Shown here piece by piece: positions 43,749 to 56,726 of a stretch of DNA of 64,000 nucleotides. The notes beneath the pieces were generated by a model that did no database searches, was not told the DNA's origin, and saw only the letters and a program-made list of their open reading frames with translations. The position numbers and the translations under genes were made by a program. The first letter of the stretch is position 1, and every line of letters begins with the position of its first letter. Origin of the DNA: Euptelea pleiosperma (taxonomy: Eukaryota; Streptophyta; Magnoliopsida; Ranunculales; Eupteleaceae); assembly GCA_035048495.1 (NCBI GenBank), contig CM068549.1:2823059-2887058 (forward strand), written 5' to 3'.

Positions 43749-43968
43749 CCAGCAGGCCGAGATAGCCCGGGTTGATTCCCGACAAACCTATATTCCTACC
43801 CAGGATCCTTGAATTCTATAACATTGACTCCATGCTTTGATAAGAATTCAGTTCATATTATAAAAGGGAAAGATTTTTCTATTATAACAGAGAGCCTTAA
43901 ACGGCATCTACATTTTAAACCCACTTGGGCAGATCAAATTACAAAAGTTAGAGAGAAGATATCACATC

Positions 43969-46570
43969 CTACCTGCCAACCGGCTGAATAACAGGATTTA
44001 CCATGATATCTTCTCCTGGAGTCACCACTTCTACTTGATGAGAATCTGGAGCGACTTCAGGAACCTGGATGGTTGGGGAAGGTTCCCAAGATACTTCCTT
44101 TGGAATATTCATCCCGACAACAAGTTCAGGTTGAACGGGATCTTCGTCTTCTTCCTCTTCTTCCATCATAGCTTCACATTTGGCGAAGCCTTCCCAGTAT
44201 CCTTTGTCATAAGATTCTTGTTGGAGGGCGTCGGATGCTTGTTTGGTTTCATCCCTCTCAATAGTCATCTTCTCCAGATCCTCTTGCAGGCGGCTGGCTC
44301 TCTCCTTGAATTTTGCATACTCCGCCTTGACCTTAATCAAGTTATCTTCGGCTTTCTTCTTTGAAGCAAGGGCTTCGAGGGCCAATTTTTTCTCCATCTC
44401 AGCCTTGGTCTTCGAAACTTTGGCAGAGAGGTTGGTAGCTTGAATTTGTTCCTCGGCCAGTTGAAGTTTAGCTTCGGACGCGCTTGATTTTTTGACAAGG
44501 GTAGTATAATTTTGGAGGAGATCGCCAAGGTAATCCCTCAGACCTACATAAGCGTGGACACTCTGCAGAGAGAAGGAGAGTGTTAGTCTATAAACAAGGA
44601 ATTCATCAGAAAGAGCAATCAAAGAAAATTACCTCCAAAAGAGAATGACTGAGAACTTCGCAAGGCACTTTCGGGGAAGGCATGTCAATATAACGTAATC
44701 TGTCCCGTGGGAGACAAATCCGTTCGATTAATGTTGAAGCCACCCCGGCATCAGCAATGGAGCTTTGCTCCGAAATGGGCTTCCCATTAGGCAGGCAACC
44801 AGCATTCATAATATATGGTTCCTCACCACTGAAATCCCGTAGACCTGCAATGGGGTTATCTTGGCGCCACAATTCTTTCAAGTGTAACCCATGTATCAAT
44901 CAAATCAAATATTATACCAGGCGGGAATGAAGGAGAACGAATATGCTCACCTATTGAATGACTGGGCCCGGTAGCATCTGTTGGACAAGAGGTTGATGGA
45001 GGGGTAGACGTTTGCTGAAGCCCTGGAAAAGGATGGAATCCAGGAGGAGACCGCGTAATGGCAATCGAGGGAGAAGCAGTGAGTATGGCAGCTACTGAAG
45101 GAGAATCTAGGGCCTCAGAAGGTTGAGTCAATGGAGAACCACCAGCCAGATTGGCCTTAGTAGTTACTATACCATCCCGAATCAGCGATGCTTCTAGCTC
45201 GGGAGCTAATCCCTTGATCAATCTTCTTTTCTTCTTTGGTGCCAGGGCTGGGGCAGCGAAAGTGTCCTTCCGCATTTTGGCCATTCTACCCTCCATCTGC
45301 AAGGGAGATAACAGGTTAGACGATCAGAAAAGAATGTGAAGTAAACATCAGGTATAGAAGAAGATACATCTGCCTCTTCCAACCGAACAAGTTCCCAGGC
45401 AAAATCATTCAGAGGTTCTTGATGACCATCTGGATGTCTAAAGAATTCGGCCACAGGATAAGGAGCAGACGTGACCCGACTTGTTGGAGGATCTACATGG
45501 ACTGGCGCCCTCCGAGTTTGACGAGGTCTTTTTACTAAGGGGACCTCGGGGCTTACATCCACTTCTTCCTGGGACTTGGCCTCCCCCTCAGTGATCTCGG
45601 GAGCCGGACGCTTACGCGAGTGGTCAGGAGTAGCTATCCGTTGGTCACGCGGGACGACGGGACCAGAAGCTGAAGACCTTTTGTTATTATTAATCAGTCC
45701 CGCCAGGGACCATTGCTTTACTACCTTGGGAATTTTCCTCAGAATATATTTGACTCTGTCTGCTATATCCTAAGGATATTTCCAAGGGCGTCTGACGTAG
45801 TCTACAGCAGAGAAGAGAGGCGACGGGTCAGTAGATTGATTGGGTCGGTTTAAAGGAGATTGACGAGATATAAAGAGGAGCTTACCCGACAAGTTAAAGC
45901 TTGTACGGACTCTATGGCTGCTGGAGCTCCCCTTTACTCGTTCGTCAAATTCCCAAGATCCAGTCACCAGCAGAGGATCAAAGTGCCATCCCTTATGACT
46001 ATCAGGCAGGCTCTCAACAATCTTCTGTTCCTTCTTCCGAGCAGCTACGGACCAGAATAAATCTGTATCGAAGGAGTCCAGGCATCTCCTCAGAATATAC
46101 AGATAATCAATCTCAGAAAGACCGATCTGGTATTCATTTGTAGAGTTGAAATACTCTATCCTATTCATCAGACGCCAGAAATTTCCATGCATCTGACCGG
46201 GAGCCCGATCATAAAACCAGAGTACTTCCCTCACTAGAGGAGTCAGAGGGAGAGTTAACCCGAACTTCAATTGAAGCCGAGTGATACTAATTTCGCCAGG
46301 GTTAGTATTTTCCCCATAACGAGAACCTAGTTTGATGAAAATAGAAGAAGGAATGACAAATTCCCTCCTCAAACCCACTATATACGGGTCGCTCCCATGA
46401 GTAGGGACCTTAACGATCTCCTGAGGGACTATCGGTTCTACCTTATATGTATCTATGGCCCGGTCTAATGAGTCAGAGGATATCTCTTCCTCTACAGCAG
46501 TGTTGGTTTCTATTGGTTCTCTGGGAACCATTTCCTCGGTATCTTCGAGCACTACTCTACCCCTAGCCAT
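43969..46570 (-). pseudogene. G2 antisense gene, broken
   Basis: It has the same three-exon layout as the G1 antisense gene: exon 1 about 45371-46570, exon 2 44633-45296, exon 3 about 43969-44562. It starts MARGRVVLEDTEEM. Damage is a stop in exon 1 (CAG to TAG near 45770, after WKYP) and a one-base insertion near 44880 after WVTLE. Exon 2 past the point damaged in G1 is intact here (GVASTLIERICLPRDRLRY), so each element preserves what the other has lost. The coiled-coil exon 3 is well conserved. Confidence 0.75.
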
Positions 46571-47081
46571 TTGAAATAAATAAGAGGAAGAGGAAGGTAG
46601 ATGAGAGGAGATAACAAGTAAGAGGAGAGTACCGTTACAGTCTAAGTGGCGGTGAGCAGAGAAGACAGAAATGAGAAGCTTGGGCTTGAAGCTTGCACTG
46701 TTGCAGAGCACCGATCGAGGAAAAGAAATGGATGGATGAGGAGAAATGAGCTATCTATAGACGAAAATCTGGTTATAGTAAATCGACAATCTGGTAGCGC
46801 CAAAATTCAAAGAGGTTATTACTTGACGGTTCGGTTACCTGTTCCCTCAGGTATTGTACCCGTCAATCATTCCATTCGACGACCGTACGTTGGGCAGCAC
46901 GCTAGTAAGGACACGTCCCATGGGTACAGCAACAATGGGCGCAGTATTAAATGAGAAAGGTAACAGTTGAATAATTGATGGGTGATCCAACGGCTAGGAA
47001 ACTGGAGTAAGACGTGGAGGGTTAGGATCTTTTTCAGAAGATACGACGGCAACTTATCGATCTTCTCAAAAAGGGGGGCGA

Positions 47082-48203
47082 TGTGGGTGCCGTATTTTCC
47101 AGCAAGTCAAATATTGACGCGTGTCACTGGCTTAGCACGTGCGGTCATAAAAAGATGACGCATGTTAATGGACAGCATGCGAGAGTAAATGTGCCGGAGG
47201 CATCATCAGGAGCCATAAACTGCCCATCGTGTCACACGATTTCCATTAATTGGAAGTGCCACGTGTCAAGATGGAATGATCGACACATGGAAGTGATGCT
47301 AACAGAATACATTAACGTCTTAGCCTTTAATATGTCGGGAAGCATTCAATCTTGCCCGACATATTTATTGTTGAATCTCGTCCCGACAAGGTCAACATAC
47401 TTGACGGGATCTATCTCAATCGCATCCCGGCAAGATCACATGACTGGCTGGATGCATTCATCCCGACAAGGTCAGCAGACTTACTCGACGGGATCTATCT
47501 CAATCGCATCCCGGCAAGATCAAATGACTGGCTGGATGCATATATTTCGACAAGGTTAGCAGACTTACTTGACGGGATCTATTACAATCTCATCCTAGTA
47601 AGGTCATATGGGGTCAATAGACTTACGTGACAGGATCTCTTACGAACGAGGTAAGTATTCTGAACATCATCAGTTTCTTAACCTATGAATATTAGCCACC
47701 TGGCAGCTAGTTAAATTATTACGATTTCGACATTCCTTTATCCGAATACCTGACACGAAGGATGCCACCTCAGTATCACTTCAGTTATTTCAGGTATAAC
47801 CGAATCAAGGAAGTCAACCATAAGATTCTATTTTATAACAGAATCTATCCGAGTCATCATTGACTGATAATGACTAGACACGTGGAAGGTGAGTCACGCC
47901 AGTTCTAAGGGTATAAATATGAGACCCTCAGGACTGAGAAGAGGATCTTGCTCTCCAGATCCAGATAGCCTAAACTCTGAAACCTTTTACTACTTTCATG
48001 AAACCTGTTACATTTCCTAAGCTGACTTGAGTGTCGGAGCCTTGTCAACAGGTACAACCAAATCTCATTTGGAGATCATCCTATCCTTCGCAGAGGAGAA
48101 AGCAGTTTCATCCTGGAGCATCAGAGTCATCCGATCATCACCAAAATCTAAATCGTCTGACCTCGAAGATTGTGTGGGTTAGATCAAATATTTTTCCCCC
48201 ACA
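47082..48203 (+). repeat. G2 3' LTR
   Basis: A 1122-bp LTR, TGTGGGTGCCG to TTCCCCCACA, preceded by the polypurine tract at 47068-47081. It contains repeats of ATCCCGGCAAGATCA with CTGGCTGGATGCAT, and a TATA box at 47911. It has the single LTR start, unlike the 5' copy. Confidence 0.93.
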
Positions 48204-48208
48204 GATAC

Positions 48209-49295
48209 CTCTATAAATCTAGTTTCTAAAACATTTGAGTTTGTATTTTTCTGATTTGTATTGATTAAGTCATGATTTTTCAAACGTGCTGGACTTTTCT
48301 GTAAAACCCAGAATTCCAAATTTTACATGGTCCAATTCACTTGAGATTTCAATCTATATTTTTAACCTAAATATTTTTATAATTATTTTTCATAGATACC
48401 TCTATCAATATAGTTTCTAGAGCCTTTGAGTTTGTATTTTTCTAATTTAAAATGATTAAGTTATGATTTTTCAAATGTGCTGGACTTTTTGTAAAACCCA
48501 GAATTTCAGATTCTGTCCAGCCCACTTCATTAAGGGTTTCGACCTATATTTTGAATCTGAATATTTTTCTATTTATTTTTCCAAAAACCTCTGTAAATCT
48601 AGTTTTTAAATCCATTGAGTTTATATTTTTCTAATTTATATTTATTTAGTTATGATTTTTATAAGGCAACACATTTTTTTGTAAAAACCTATTAATTGTT
48701 AGTGGTTCGGTCATGATTATTGACCATTAAGGTTTTAGCCTTGTTGTTTGACTAAACCCTCGATGGGTTGACCTATACTTGTATGCATGGGGATCCCACC
48801 CATGTGTCTTGGATCCCTCATAGGGTTTGACCAAGTGTCTTGGATCCCTCTTTAGGGTTCGACCTTGTGTCATGGATCCCTCATAGGGTTCGGCCATGGT
48901 GTGTTGGATTGTCTTGTGATTTCCACTTATATTATTCATCCATGTTGATTGTGACCTTCGGTGAATGTTACATGTTATTCATTATTAACCCTAATTCGCT
49001 CCCATATTATTACTCTTAATGATCATTGGTTCATTTTATATTTTTATTTAAATGTTAAATACATGTGTGTTTATGCCATGTAACCTGAGTACTATATTTT
49101 TGTCATACCATGATCATCACGTCATTTCATATAAGGGGTGCATAAGGGAGTGGGGTTGAAGTATATTATATACGTTTATATTAGTTTTATCAATTAATCA
49201 GGGTTCGGTACCCTAGGGTGAAAGGCCCCAGACGTTATTATATCCTACAGATGGGTCGATGAGACCGCTCCCAGTGCGGGAAGGAGATGGAGACC
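48209..49295 (+). repeat. LARD 5' LTR, segment 2
   Basis: Resumes exactly after G2 and is collinear with about 55046-56123 of the 3' LTR. It includes the CTTGGATCCCTC repeats (48825-48890). It ends with AGACC, duplicated by S-B. Confidence 0.87.
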
Positions 49296-49794
49296 TGAAA
49301 GTAGGTTTTTTTTCGCGTCGTTGGTTACGGAAACCCTAATTTCAACACATTTGTAATTAATCCGAGACTTTTAACCTGTAGAATGAGCAATTTTGTACAG
49401 TGGCTTGTGTCGGATGTCGATCCGCACTCGGGATTAGTCGGATTAGCGCAATAAGGAACATAAAATAACATGAACTTATCGATCTTGAATCAGAATAAAC
49501 TTTATTTCATGAATTCAAATGTAACTTACAACTCAAACATGAAACAATTAATCTAGAAAGCAGTAAAACTAAATTAGAGAGAGAGAGAGAAGAAGAAGAG
49601 AGAGAAAGTAGAGAAATCTAGAGAAAGAAAAAAAGGATTTTAGAGAGAGAAAGTGAGAGAGAAAAAGAAATGGAGAAATCTAGAGAGATAAAATGATTTC
49701 TAGAGATAGAGTGGGATGTTTAACCTAGAGAGAGGAGAGAGAGAAGAGAGGGGGTTACCATGCAAACTTACTGGAGAGATCCAACCGTGGTGAT

Positions 49795-49817
49795 TATAGT
49801 GGTAAGTATTCCCGCCT
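49795..49817 (+). other. tRNA-Asp 5'-half-like fragment inside S-B
   Basis: Twenty-three bases beginning TATAGTGGTAAGTATT match, from my knowledge of plant tRNA-Asp(GUC), the D-arm through the start of the anticodon stem without mismatch. Similarity stops at CCGCCT; the anticodon and T arms are absent, so it is a fragment. Orientation is opposite to the S module. Confidence 0.5.
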
Positions 49818-50562
49818 TGCAACACTTGGAGAAGATGGTAAAACTTGCAGTCAAGATTGTGGTTGCAAGATGCACCCAGCTGATGGAGTGGTTCAAAGGA
49901 CTCCCAAAAGAGAAACCGTGAGGAGCATGGTGGTTGGGAAGCAAGGCGTCGCAACTCCGCCAACTTACCTTGAGGAGAAGGCGAGGGGACGGGCTGTAGT
50001 GCACCCACAGTCAATGAAGGAACTTCCAGGTCGTGGGATTTGAAGGTGAAGCCGTCTGGAATAGTAGAGAAGGAAACCGGAGATACTGTTAGGTGTAGCA
50101 GGTGTGGTCGGTTTCCATGGAGGAAACCGGCCGGAAGTGGCTTAGATCTAGCCGTGATTCGCAGGGGTTTGATCGCCAGATTAAGGGAGCAATGGGTTGC
50201 TACCTTTTTATGTTAATTTGTGGGTTGGAGGCGCACAAATCATGCTTAGTGGGTGATTGTAGTCGCTGGTGCAAGGGATGCGAAGTGTAGCAGACGTTGT
50301 TGCAGGGCAAGAGGCGAGCAGGAGCAGTGACCATATAGAGAAAACAATTTGGTGAAGAGGACGTGAATGGGAGATGGCAGCAACTGCTGTTGCAGACGGT
50401 GGCACAGTAGAGAGGAAGAAGAATGTGGGGGCGGTGGAGAAGAAGGGAGGAAGAAGAGGAGGTAGAAGACGGTGGTGGCTAAGGCTGTGATTTTTCCGGC
50501 GAGTTGCAGACTGTGCAACTTCAGGGTCGGCCGGAGTTGCAGGTGGCAACTCCGGTAATGAG

Positions 50563-50622
50563 AGAAGAAGAAGAAGAAGAAGAAGAAGAAGAAGAAGAAG
50601 AAGAAGAAGAAGAAGAAGAAGA
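50563..50622 (+). repeat. (GAA)n microsatellite in S-B
   Basis: A long GAA run sits within S sequence; a second GAA-rich stretch follows at about 50785-50840. It accounts for the glutamate- and lysine-rich open frames here. Confidence 0.9.
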
Positions 50623-51084
50623 GGAGAAGAAGCTTACCATTGCTGGTGTGCTGAACCAGGCTCGCCGGAGTTCATGGAGGCTGGTGATGCTGGTGGTGGC
50701 GCTCCAAATCGTGGGGCAGCAAGGACGTGGAAAGGGACAGGTGATAGCTGCGACCCTAAGGGGTGGAACGTGAGTTGCAGGCCGTGAAGAAGAAGAAGAA
50801 GAAGAATAAGAAGGAGAAGAAGAAGAAGAAGAAGAAGATGAGGAGGAGGAAGCCTTACCAGACGGCCGGAGTTGCAGGCAACTCCGGCGAAGACATGAAG
50901 AAGATGAAGAAAAGGAGAAAGAGAAAAGAAGAAAAAGAAGAAGAAGACGAAGGGGAAAACGTGGGGGAAATTGTTTGGGAAAGAGAGGAAGAGATGGGAG
51001 GGGGATTAGGGTTCAAATGAACCCTTCTCCCTCCTCTTATAAAGGTCCCTATTTCCTATAATGGAAATAGGGTATTTTTGAAAA

Positions 51085-51115
<31 letters not shown>

Positions 51116-52081
51116 TTTTAAGTAAAAGTCTACTTTTCTTTGGGGAATGTCTCCATTTAGTGGACCCCCCATTTTTTTTTAAATTTAATTAAAATTATTT
51201 GGAAATTCACGGGGTCCACTAACTGGTCGGACAGCGGGTCGATGATGATGGGCCCGACTACTGGCCCACATGGATTGATGATGTCCATCGTCTCACAAGA
51301 TGATGTGACAGACAGTCTGATGGCGATCGGATAGATAGTGATTTGATTGGGACCCAGATTGGTAGATCGACGGATCTAGAGAGATCCAACAGTCCGATTG
51401 AAGATCCAACGGTCAGAAAGCTAAGGGAGATGAGATAGAGCCGATGGGCAGGAGTTCTGGGGTTAGGTCAGTAGATTCGAGGACCGAGAGATGAAGAGAG
51501 AGAGAGAATAAGGAGAGATGAGAGAGAAAATATCAAAAAATGGAGATAAAAGTATTGGCAGAGGGTTTGGAACCCTGGTCTTCACTGTGACCATCCTCAC
51601 GCTTCTCCAGTAGAGTAGACTATCATTCCTTGCTGACTCATGTGGCTTTAAATGCTTGGATCCGTCTTTTGGTCATTGGCTCTCCTACTCTCTTCGTTCT
51701 TTGGGCTGGCTTTTTGGTCTTCTTATTCAGCCCATATTTGGCCCATATCTTCTAGTCATAGCATGTGGGCTCTTTAAGCTTTGATAATGGGCTTTCCTGA
51801 TCGATTGTGGGCTTGCAAGTCTCGAGAATTGTCCCATCGGGGTTTCCTACGACAGAAGAAGCGCGTAATGAGACTTTATCAGAACGACTCAATGTCTAGA
51901 CTTCCGAAAATATGTTTAATGCATGCAAATATACCATTTCGTCCAGAAATGTGTTTTCTACGCAGCAAAAGAGACTCTTACGTAGAAAAGTAGATTAATA
52001 GAGCATTTTAACGTAGGAGAATGTGAAAACGCTTAGAAGATAACAGTGGAAAATACGCACTTTTAAGCGAATATCAAGACC

Positions 52082-52673
52082 CTATGTGGTTATGGGTACT
52101 AGTTGCATTTGCATCCCTTCCTCATTTGCATTCATCCTCATATTCATGTCATCCTTATTATATGATTAAGATGCATACCTTGGTTAAAAACTTGTATAGT
52201 ATGATATCATACCATGCACACTGTTGTATTACTGGGCCTCGGCTCACGGTGCTACACCGATACCATTTTCAGATTTGAGGAGTCGGGTACGTGAGATGAT
52301 TTTGAGGCGAAAGACTCCGGTGCATTCGAGGAGATTGGCGAAGATTTGGGAGTCTATCCCACACTTTAAAAGACTTTATTTTGATTATTTTAAAACCAAC
52401 CTTATTTATTTTCACAAACATGTAGTCCTTTGATTGAGAGCATGTTCTCACATCTTTCTCTTCACATTTAGTTGATTGATTGAATTATTTTAATTATTTA
52501 TTTTCTACATCTAGACTTTTCTTTTTTCTTAGTGGGTTTTCGAATGAACTTTAGTAGTCTAATTGACCTAATTGGACCACTAGGGGACATTCATGGATCA
52601 CCTCTGGGTTCGGGTACGAGTCGATCCACGAATTTTTGGGTCGTATCTAGGTATCCGGATTCGGGGCGTGACA
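52082..52673 (+). repeat. LARD 5' LTR, segment 3
   Basis: Collinear with about 56130-56721 of the 3' LTR and ends GGGGCGTGACA. The primer binding site follows within three bases. Confidence 0.88.
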
Positions 52674-52676
52674 GAG

Positions 52677-52688
52677 TGGTATCAGAGC
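52677..52688 (+). promoter_or_regulatory. LARD primer binding site (initiator tRNA-Met)
   Basis: TGGTATCAGAGC directly after the LTR is complementary to the 3' end of initiator tRNA-Met, the usual primer for Tekay/Del-type elements. Confidence 0.9.
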
Positions 52689-53500
52689 TTAGGCTTCAAA
52701 CACCTAGGGATTTGTGTGTAATAGGTCTATGCATAATTGAGTTGTGTATGATAGAATGGTATTAGAGCACAGTCAGTAGATTACCCTAGTGACCCGTGTA
52801 ATGGAGACCACTAGGGGATTTGGTTAATGTGTCAATTATGATTATGGAGACCGTGACCTTTTAATACACATTAGAGACACTTGGAAACACTGTAATCTAG
52901 AGCACTCTTATTGTTTGTAATACTTATAAATATTAATTGTGTACTATTGCTTGTAGGTATATTATTATAATACTTGATTTTATGTTATGCTTAACTATGT
53001 CGCAAACCTAACACTGTCATACCTTATTAAGGAGATCGTGGCAGAATGGTATGTTGACAGAATTATACCCTCAGATGATCTTAATTGGACAGTCTGACTA
53101 TTTTGACTAGTAGGCCAGTTGACTAGCTTGACCAATTTGACTGGAAGATAGATTAATTAGCTTTACCAGCTGATTTAGGTCGATTAGATTGATCAAGTTT
53201 ACCAGTTTAACTAAGGTTGACTATATTAACTAGTTTGACCAGCGTTGTTAAGTTGACTAGACGTAGATGACTAACTTGACTGGATTGGACTAGATTGGTG
53301 TTGATGACCAGTTTGGCTAGGTTTACTATATTGATTAAGTTGGCCAATTTGACTATTTAAAGCTATAAAGTTTGTCTACCAATCTAACTAGGCTTGCGTA
53401 AATTGATTAGTTGACTAATCAGATTTGACAGACTATGTTGAGAATTTCTTTGAGAAGGTTCGAATTTCGGGGACGAAATTTTTTTTTAAGGGGGATAGAT
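52689..53500 (+). other. LARD internal domain, non-coding
   Basis: About 0.8 kb without a protein-coding frame. Between 53090 and 53430 it is built of degenerate TTGACTAG/TTTGACCAG motifs. Its end (TTCGGGGACGAAATT, then AAGGGGGA near 53488) is the typical tail of a Tekay/Del pol with the polypurine tract, so the element seems to be an internally deleted derivative. Confidence 0.75.
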
Positions 53501-56500
53501 TGTAATACCCTGAACTTTTGTTATAGGGTATTATGGTAAATTCACCAAACCCGAAACTTTTTCAGACTCTTATTATTGTTTTTATGGTTTAATACCATTG
53601 TTGAGTATGTGTATTTAATTTGGTTTCATTCTGACAACTTTGAAAACCTGCTATTTTTTAAACTCGTTCTTTAAGGCTAAATTCCTGCTAAAAATTATGA
53701 ATCATAACTTGCAGGAGACTTTTTTCTTGCCGCAACTAACAGTCCAGAACTTTTATAAAAAAATTATTTTTGTGGGCCCGAGACACCAAAAATATTCCTA
53801 TTTTATCATTTCCAGCTTACCCGAGAAATTTGGAACCTTTCTTGAGACATAAAAACTCTAGCGGGAGATTTTGACAAAAATAGTATTTTCATAATTTTTA
53901 AACTTTCCTACCATTCTCATGTTTTTTAAAAATAATATTTAATTATATTTTATTTATTTAATAGGAGTGTGGGACCCACGAATCACTTTCGGATTATTCC
54001 GATGTCATTTGACATTTTTCGAGGCTTTGAACTTTTTTGTAATTTTTGTGTATTTAGACTATTTTATGTGATTTATGTGTGCCACGTGTTAATACCTTAT
54101 TGTATGAACTTTTAAATTATATAATATAGTTTAATTGAATTAATTTATAATTATTTGTGTTATGATTGTTGGGTGGGCCCGTATGGCCAATCTAGAGGTC
54201 TTTTGGGCTTAATAATATTATTAAATAAAGCCTAGTTGATGTATATGGGCCTTGGGCCCATTTCTAACCCATTAGTAGTGTAAAATATATGTTTTTGAGG
54301 GTTGAAAAGGTCATCCCTTTGATAGTTACGAATTTCTCTAATATAGAAACCCTAATCCTTCCCTAAACCTATTTATGAAAACCCTAAAGTTTTAGAAACT
54401 TTCACAAACCCAACTCCATTGAAGAATAGAGAAAGCTCCATTAAACCTTCATCCGGGCACCTATCGCACTGGAGCAAGAAGGGAGAATTGACAGGGACTC
54501 TGAATGGAAGAACATACCCCGAGGAGAGGACGATCCGACGACTTTCAAATTTGAAGAAACTTTTGATTTTCATTAAAGTTAAAGAAACTTTGAGTTAAGT
54601 GTGTTTGATCCATCCTATACTTGCTTTTCCTCAAGATTTTATTTTTCTTTCATTAGATAATGGTTGATACTCATTATAAATTAATTTCAACAATATTTAC
54701 TTTATTCTTATTGGGTTGATCTTTATTTGGGCCACCATGATGGGTTTGGCCATGGTTTCTTTTACACCTATAACGGATGACTAGGTTCTTTATCATTTTT
54801 GTTATATTCTTATAATTTAAATATTTTTATAATTATTTTTTCCAAATAACTCTATGAATCTATTTTCTAAAATCGTTTAGTTTGTATTTTTCTAATTTAT
54901 ATTTATTTAATTATAATTTTTCTAAGTTGTTGGACTTTACAAAATAACCCAGAATTTTAGATTTTACATGGTCCACTTCACTTGGGATTTCGATCTATAT
55001 TTTTAACCTAAATATTTTTCTAATTATTTTTCATGGATACCTCTATAAATCTAGTTTCTAAAACATTTGATTTTATATTTTTCTGATTTGTATTGATGAA
55101 GTATGATTTTTCAAACGTACTTGACTTTTCTGTAAAACTCAGAATTTCAGATTTTACACGGTCCAATTCACTTGAGATTTCAATCTATATTTTTATCCTA
55201 AATATTTTTATAATTATTTTTTATAGATACCTCTCTCAATATAGTTTCTAGAACCTTTGAGTTTGTATTTTTCTAATTTAAAATGATTAAGTTATGATTT
55301 TTCAAATGTGCTAGACTTTTTTGTAAAACCCAAAATTTCAGATTCTGTCCGGCCCACTTCATTAAGGGTGTCGACCTATATTTTGAATCTGAATATTTTT
55401 TCTATTTATTTTTCCTAAAAACCTCTGTAAATCTAGTTTTTAAATCCATTGAGTTTATATTTTTTTAATTTATATTTATTTAGTTATGATTTTTATAAGG
55501 CAGTACATTTTTTTGTAAAAACCTATTAATTGTTAGTGGTTCGGTCATGATTATTGACTACTAAGGTTTTAGCCTTGTTGTTTGACTAAACCCTAGATGG
55601 GTTGACCTATACTTATATGCATGGGGATCCAACTGATGTGTCTTGGATCCCTCATAGGGTTCAGCCAAGTGTCTTGGATCCCTCTTTAGGGTTCGACCTT
55701 GTGTCATGGATCCCTCATAGGGTTCGGCCATGGTGTGTTGGATTGTCTTGTGATTTTCACTTATATTATTCATCCGTATTGATCGTGACCTTCGGTGATT
55801 GTTACATGTTATTCATGGTTAACCCTAATTCGTTCCCATATTATTACTCTTAATGATCATTGGTTCATTTTATATTTTTATTTAAATGTTAAATACATGT
55901 GTGTTTATGCCATGTAACCCTAGTACTATATTTTTGTCGTACCATGATCGTCACGTCATTTCATATAAGGGGTGCATAAGAGAACGGGGTTGAAGTATAT
56001 TATATACGTTTATATTGGTTTTATCAATTAATCAGGGTTCGGTACCCTAGGGTGAAAGGCCCCAGACGTTATTATATCCTGCAGATAAGTCGATAAGACC
56101 GCTCCCAGTGCGGGAAGGAGATGGATTCCCTATGTGGTTATGGGTACTAGTTATATTTGAATCCCTTCCTCATTTGCATTCATCCTCATATTCATGTCAT
56201 CTTTATTATATGATTGAGATGCCTACCTTGGTTAAAAACTTGTATAGTATGATATCATACCATGCACACTGTTTTATTACTGGGCCTCGGCTCACGGTGC
56301 TACACCGATACCATTTTCAGATTTGAGGAGTCGGGTACGTGAGATGATTTTGAGGCGAAAGACTCCGGTGCATTCGAGTAGATTGGCGAGGATTTGGGAG
56401 TCTATCCCACACTTTAAAAGACTTTATTTTGATTGTTTTAAAACCAACCTTATTTATTTTCACAGACATGTAGTCCTTTGATTGAGAGCATGTTCTCACC

Positions 56501-56721
56501 TCTTTCTCTTCACATTTAGTTGATTGATTGAATTATTTTAATTATTTATTTTCTACATCTAGACTTTTCTTTTTTCTTAGTGGGTTTTCGAATGAACTTT
56601 AGTAGTTTAATTGACCTAATTGGACCACTAGGGGACATTCATGGATCTCCTCTGGGTTCGGGTACGAGTCGATCCACGAATTTTTGGGTCGTATCTGGGT
56701 ATCCGGATTCGGGGCGTGACA
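53501..56721 (+). repeat. LARD 3' LTR, intact
   Basis: 3221 bp, TGTAATACCCTGAAC to GGGGCGTGACA. No insertion interrupts it, so it serves as the template for recognising the three parts of the 5' LTR. Confidence 0.92.
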
Positions 56722-56726
56722 ATCCG

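Larger units (their letters stand above)
34649..48203 (+). mobile_element. Second Tat/Retand-type retrotransposon (G2), decayed
   Basis: It has the same organisation as G1: LTRs, tRNA-Asp-like primer site, gag-protease, UAG, pol, tandem array, antisense gene and polypurine tract. It belongs to a different LTR subfamily (about 1121 bp, without the CCCGGG array). It is flanked by perfect GATAC duplications (34644-34648 and 48204-48208). Multiple stops and frameshifts disable gag and pol, and an S element sits in the tandem array. Confidence 0.9.
49296..52076 (-). mobile_element. S-family element in the LARD 5' LTR (copy S-B, 2781 bp)
   Basis: It runs from TGAAAGTAGGTTTTTTTTC to GCGAATATCA, flanked by perfect AGACC duplications (49291-49295 and 52077-52081). 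It contains a tRNA-Asp-like fragment (49795-49817), (GAA)n runs (50563-50622 and 50790-50840), an (AT)n run near 51094-51117, and the tRNA-like module (B-box region 51562-51576, A-box region about 51601-51620, minus strand). Open frames inside are GAA repeats and their complements, not genes. Confidence 0.87.
33098..56721 (+). mobile_element. Non-autonomous retrotransposon with ~3.2-kb LTRs (LARD), host of two further insertions
   Basis: The 5' LTR lies in three pieces, 33098-34648, 48209-49295 and 52082-52673 (about 3230 bp). The 3' LTR is 53501-56721 (3221 bp). The internal domain is only 827 bp (52674-53500) and encodes no protein. LTR ends are TGTAATACCCTGAAC and GGGGCGTGACA. The flanking duplication is ATCC(A/G): 33093-33097 and 56722-56726. 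The LTR ends and initiator-Met primer site are of the Tekay/Del type. Confidence 0.88.

Noticed and set aside
50504..51020. Glu/Lys-rich open frames in S-B
   Set aside because: They are translations of GAA microsatellites and adjoining purine-rich repeat sequence.
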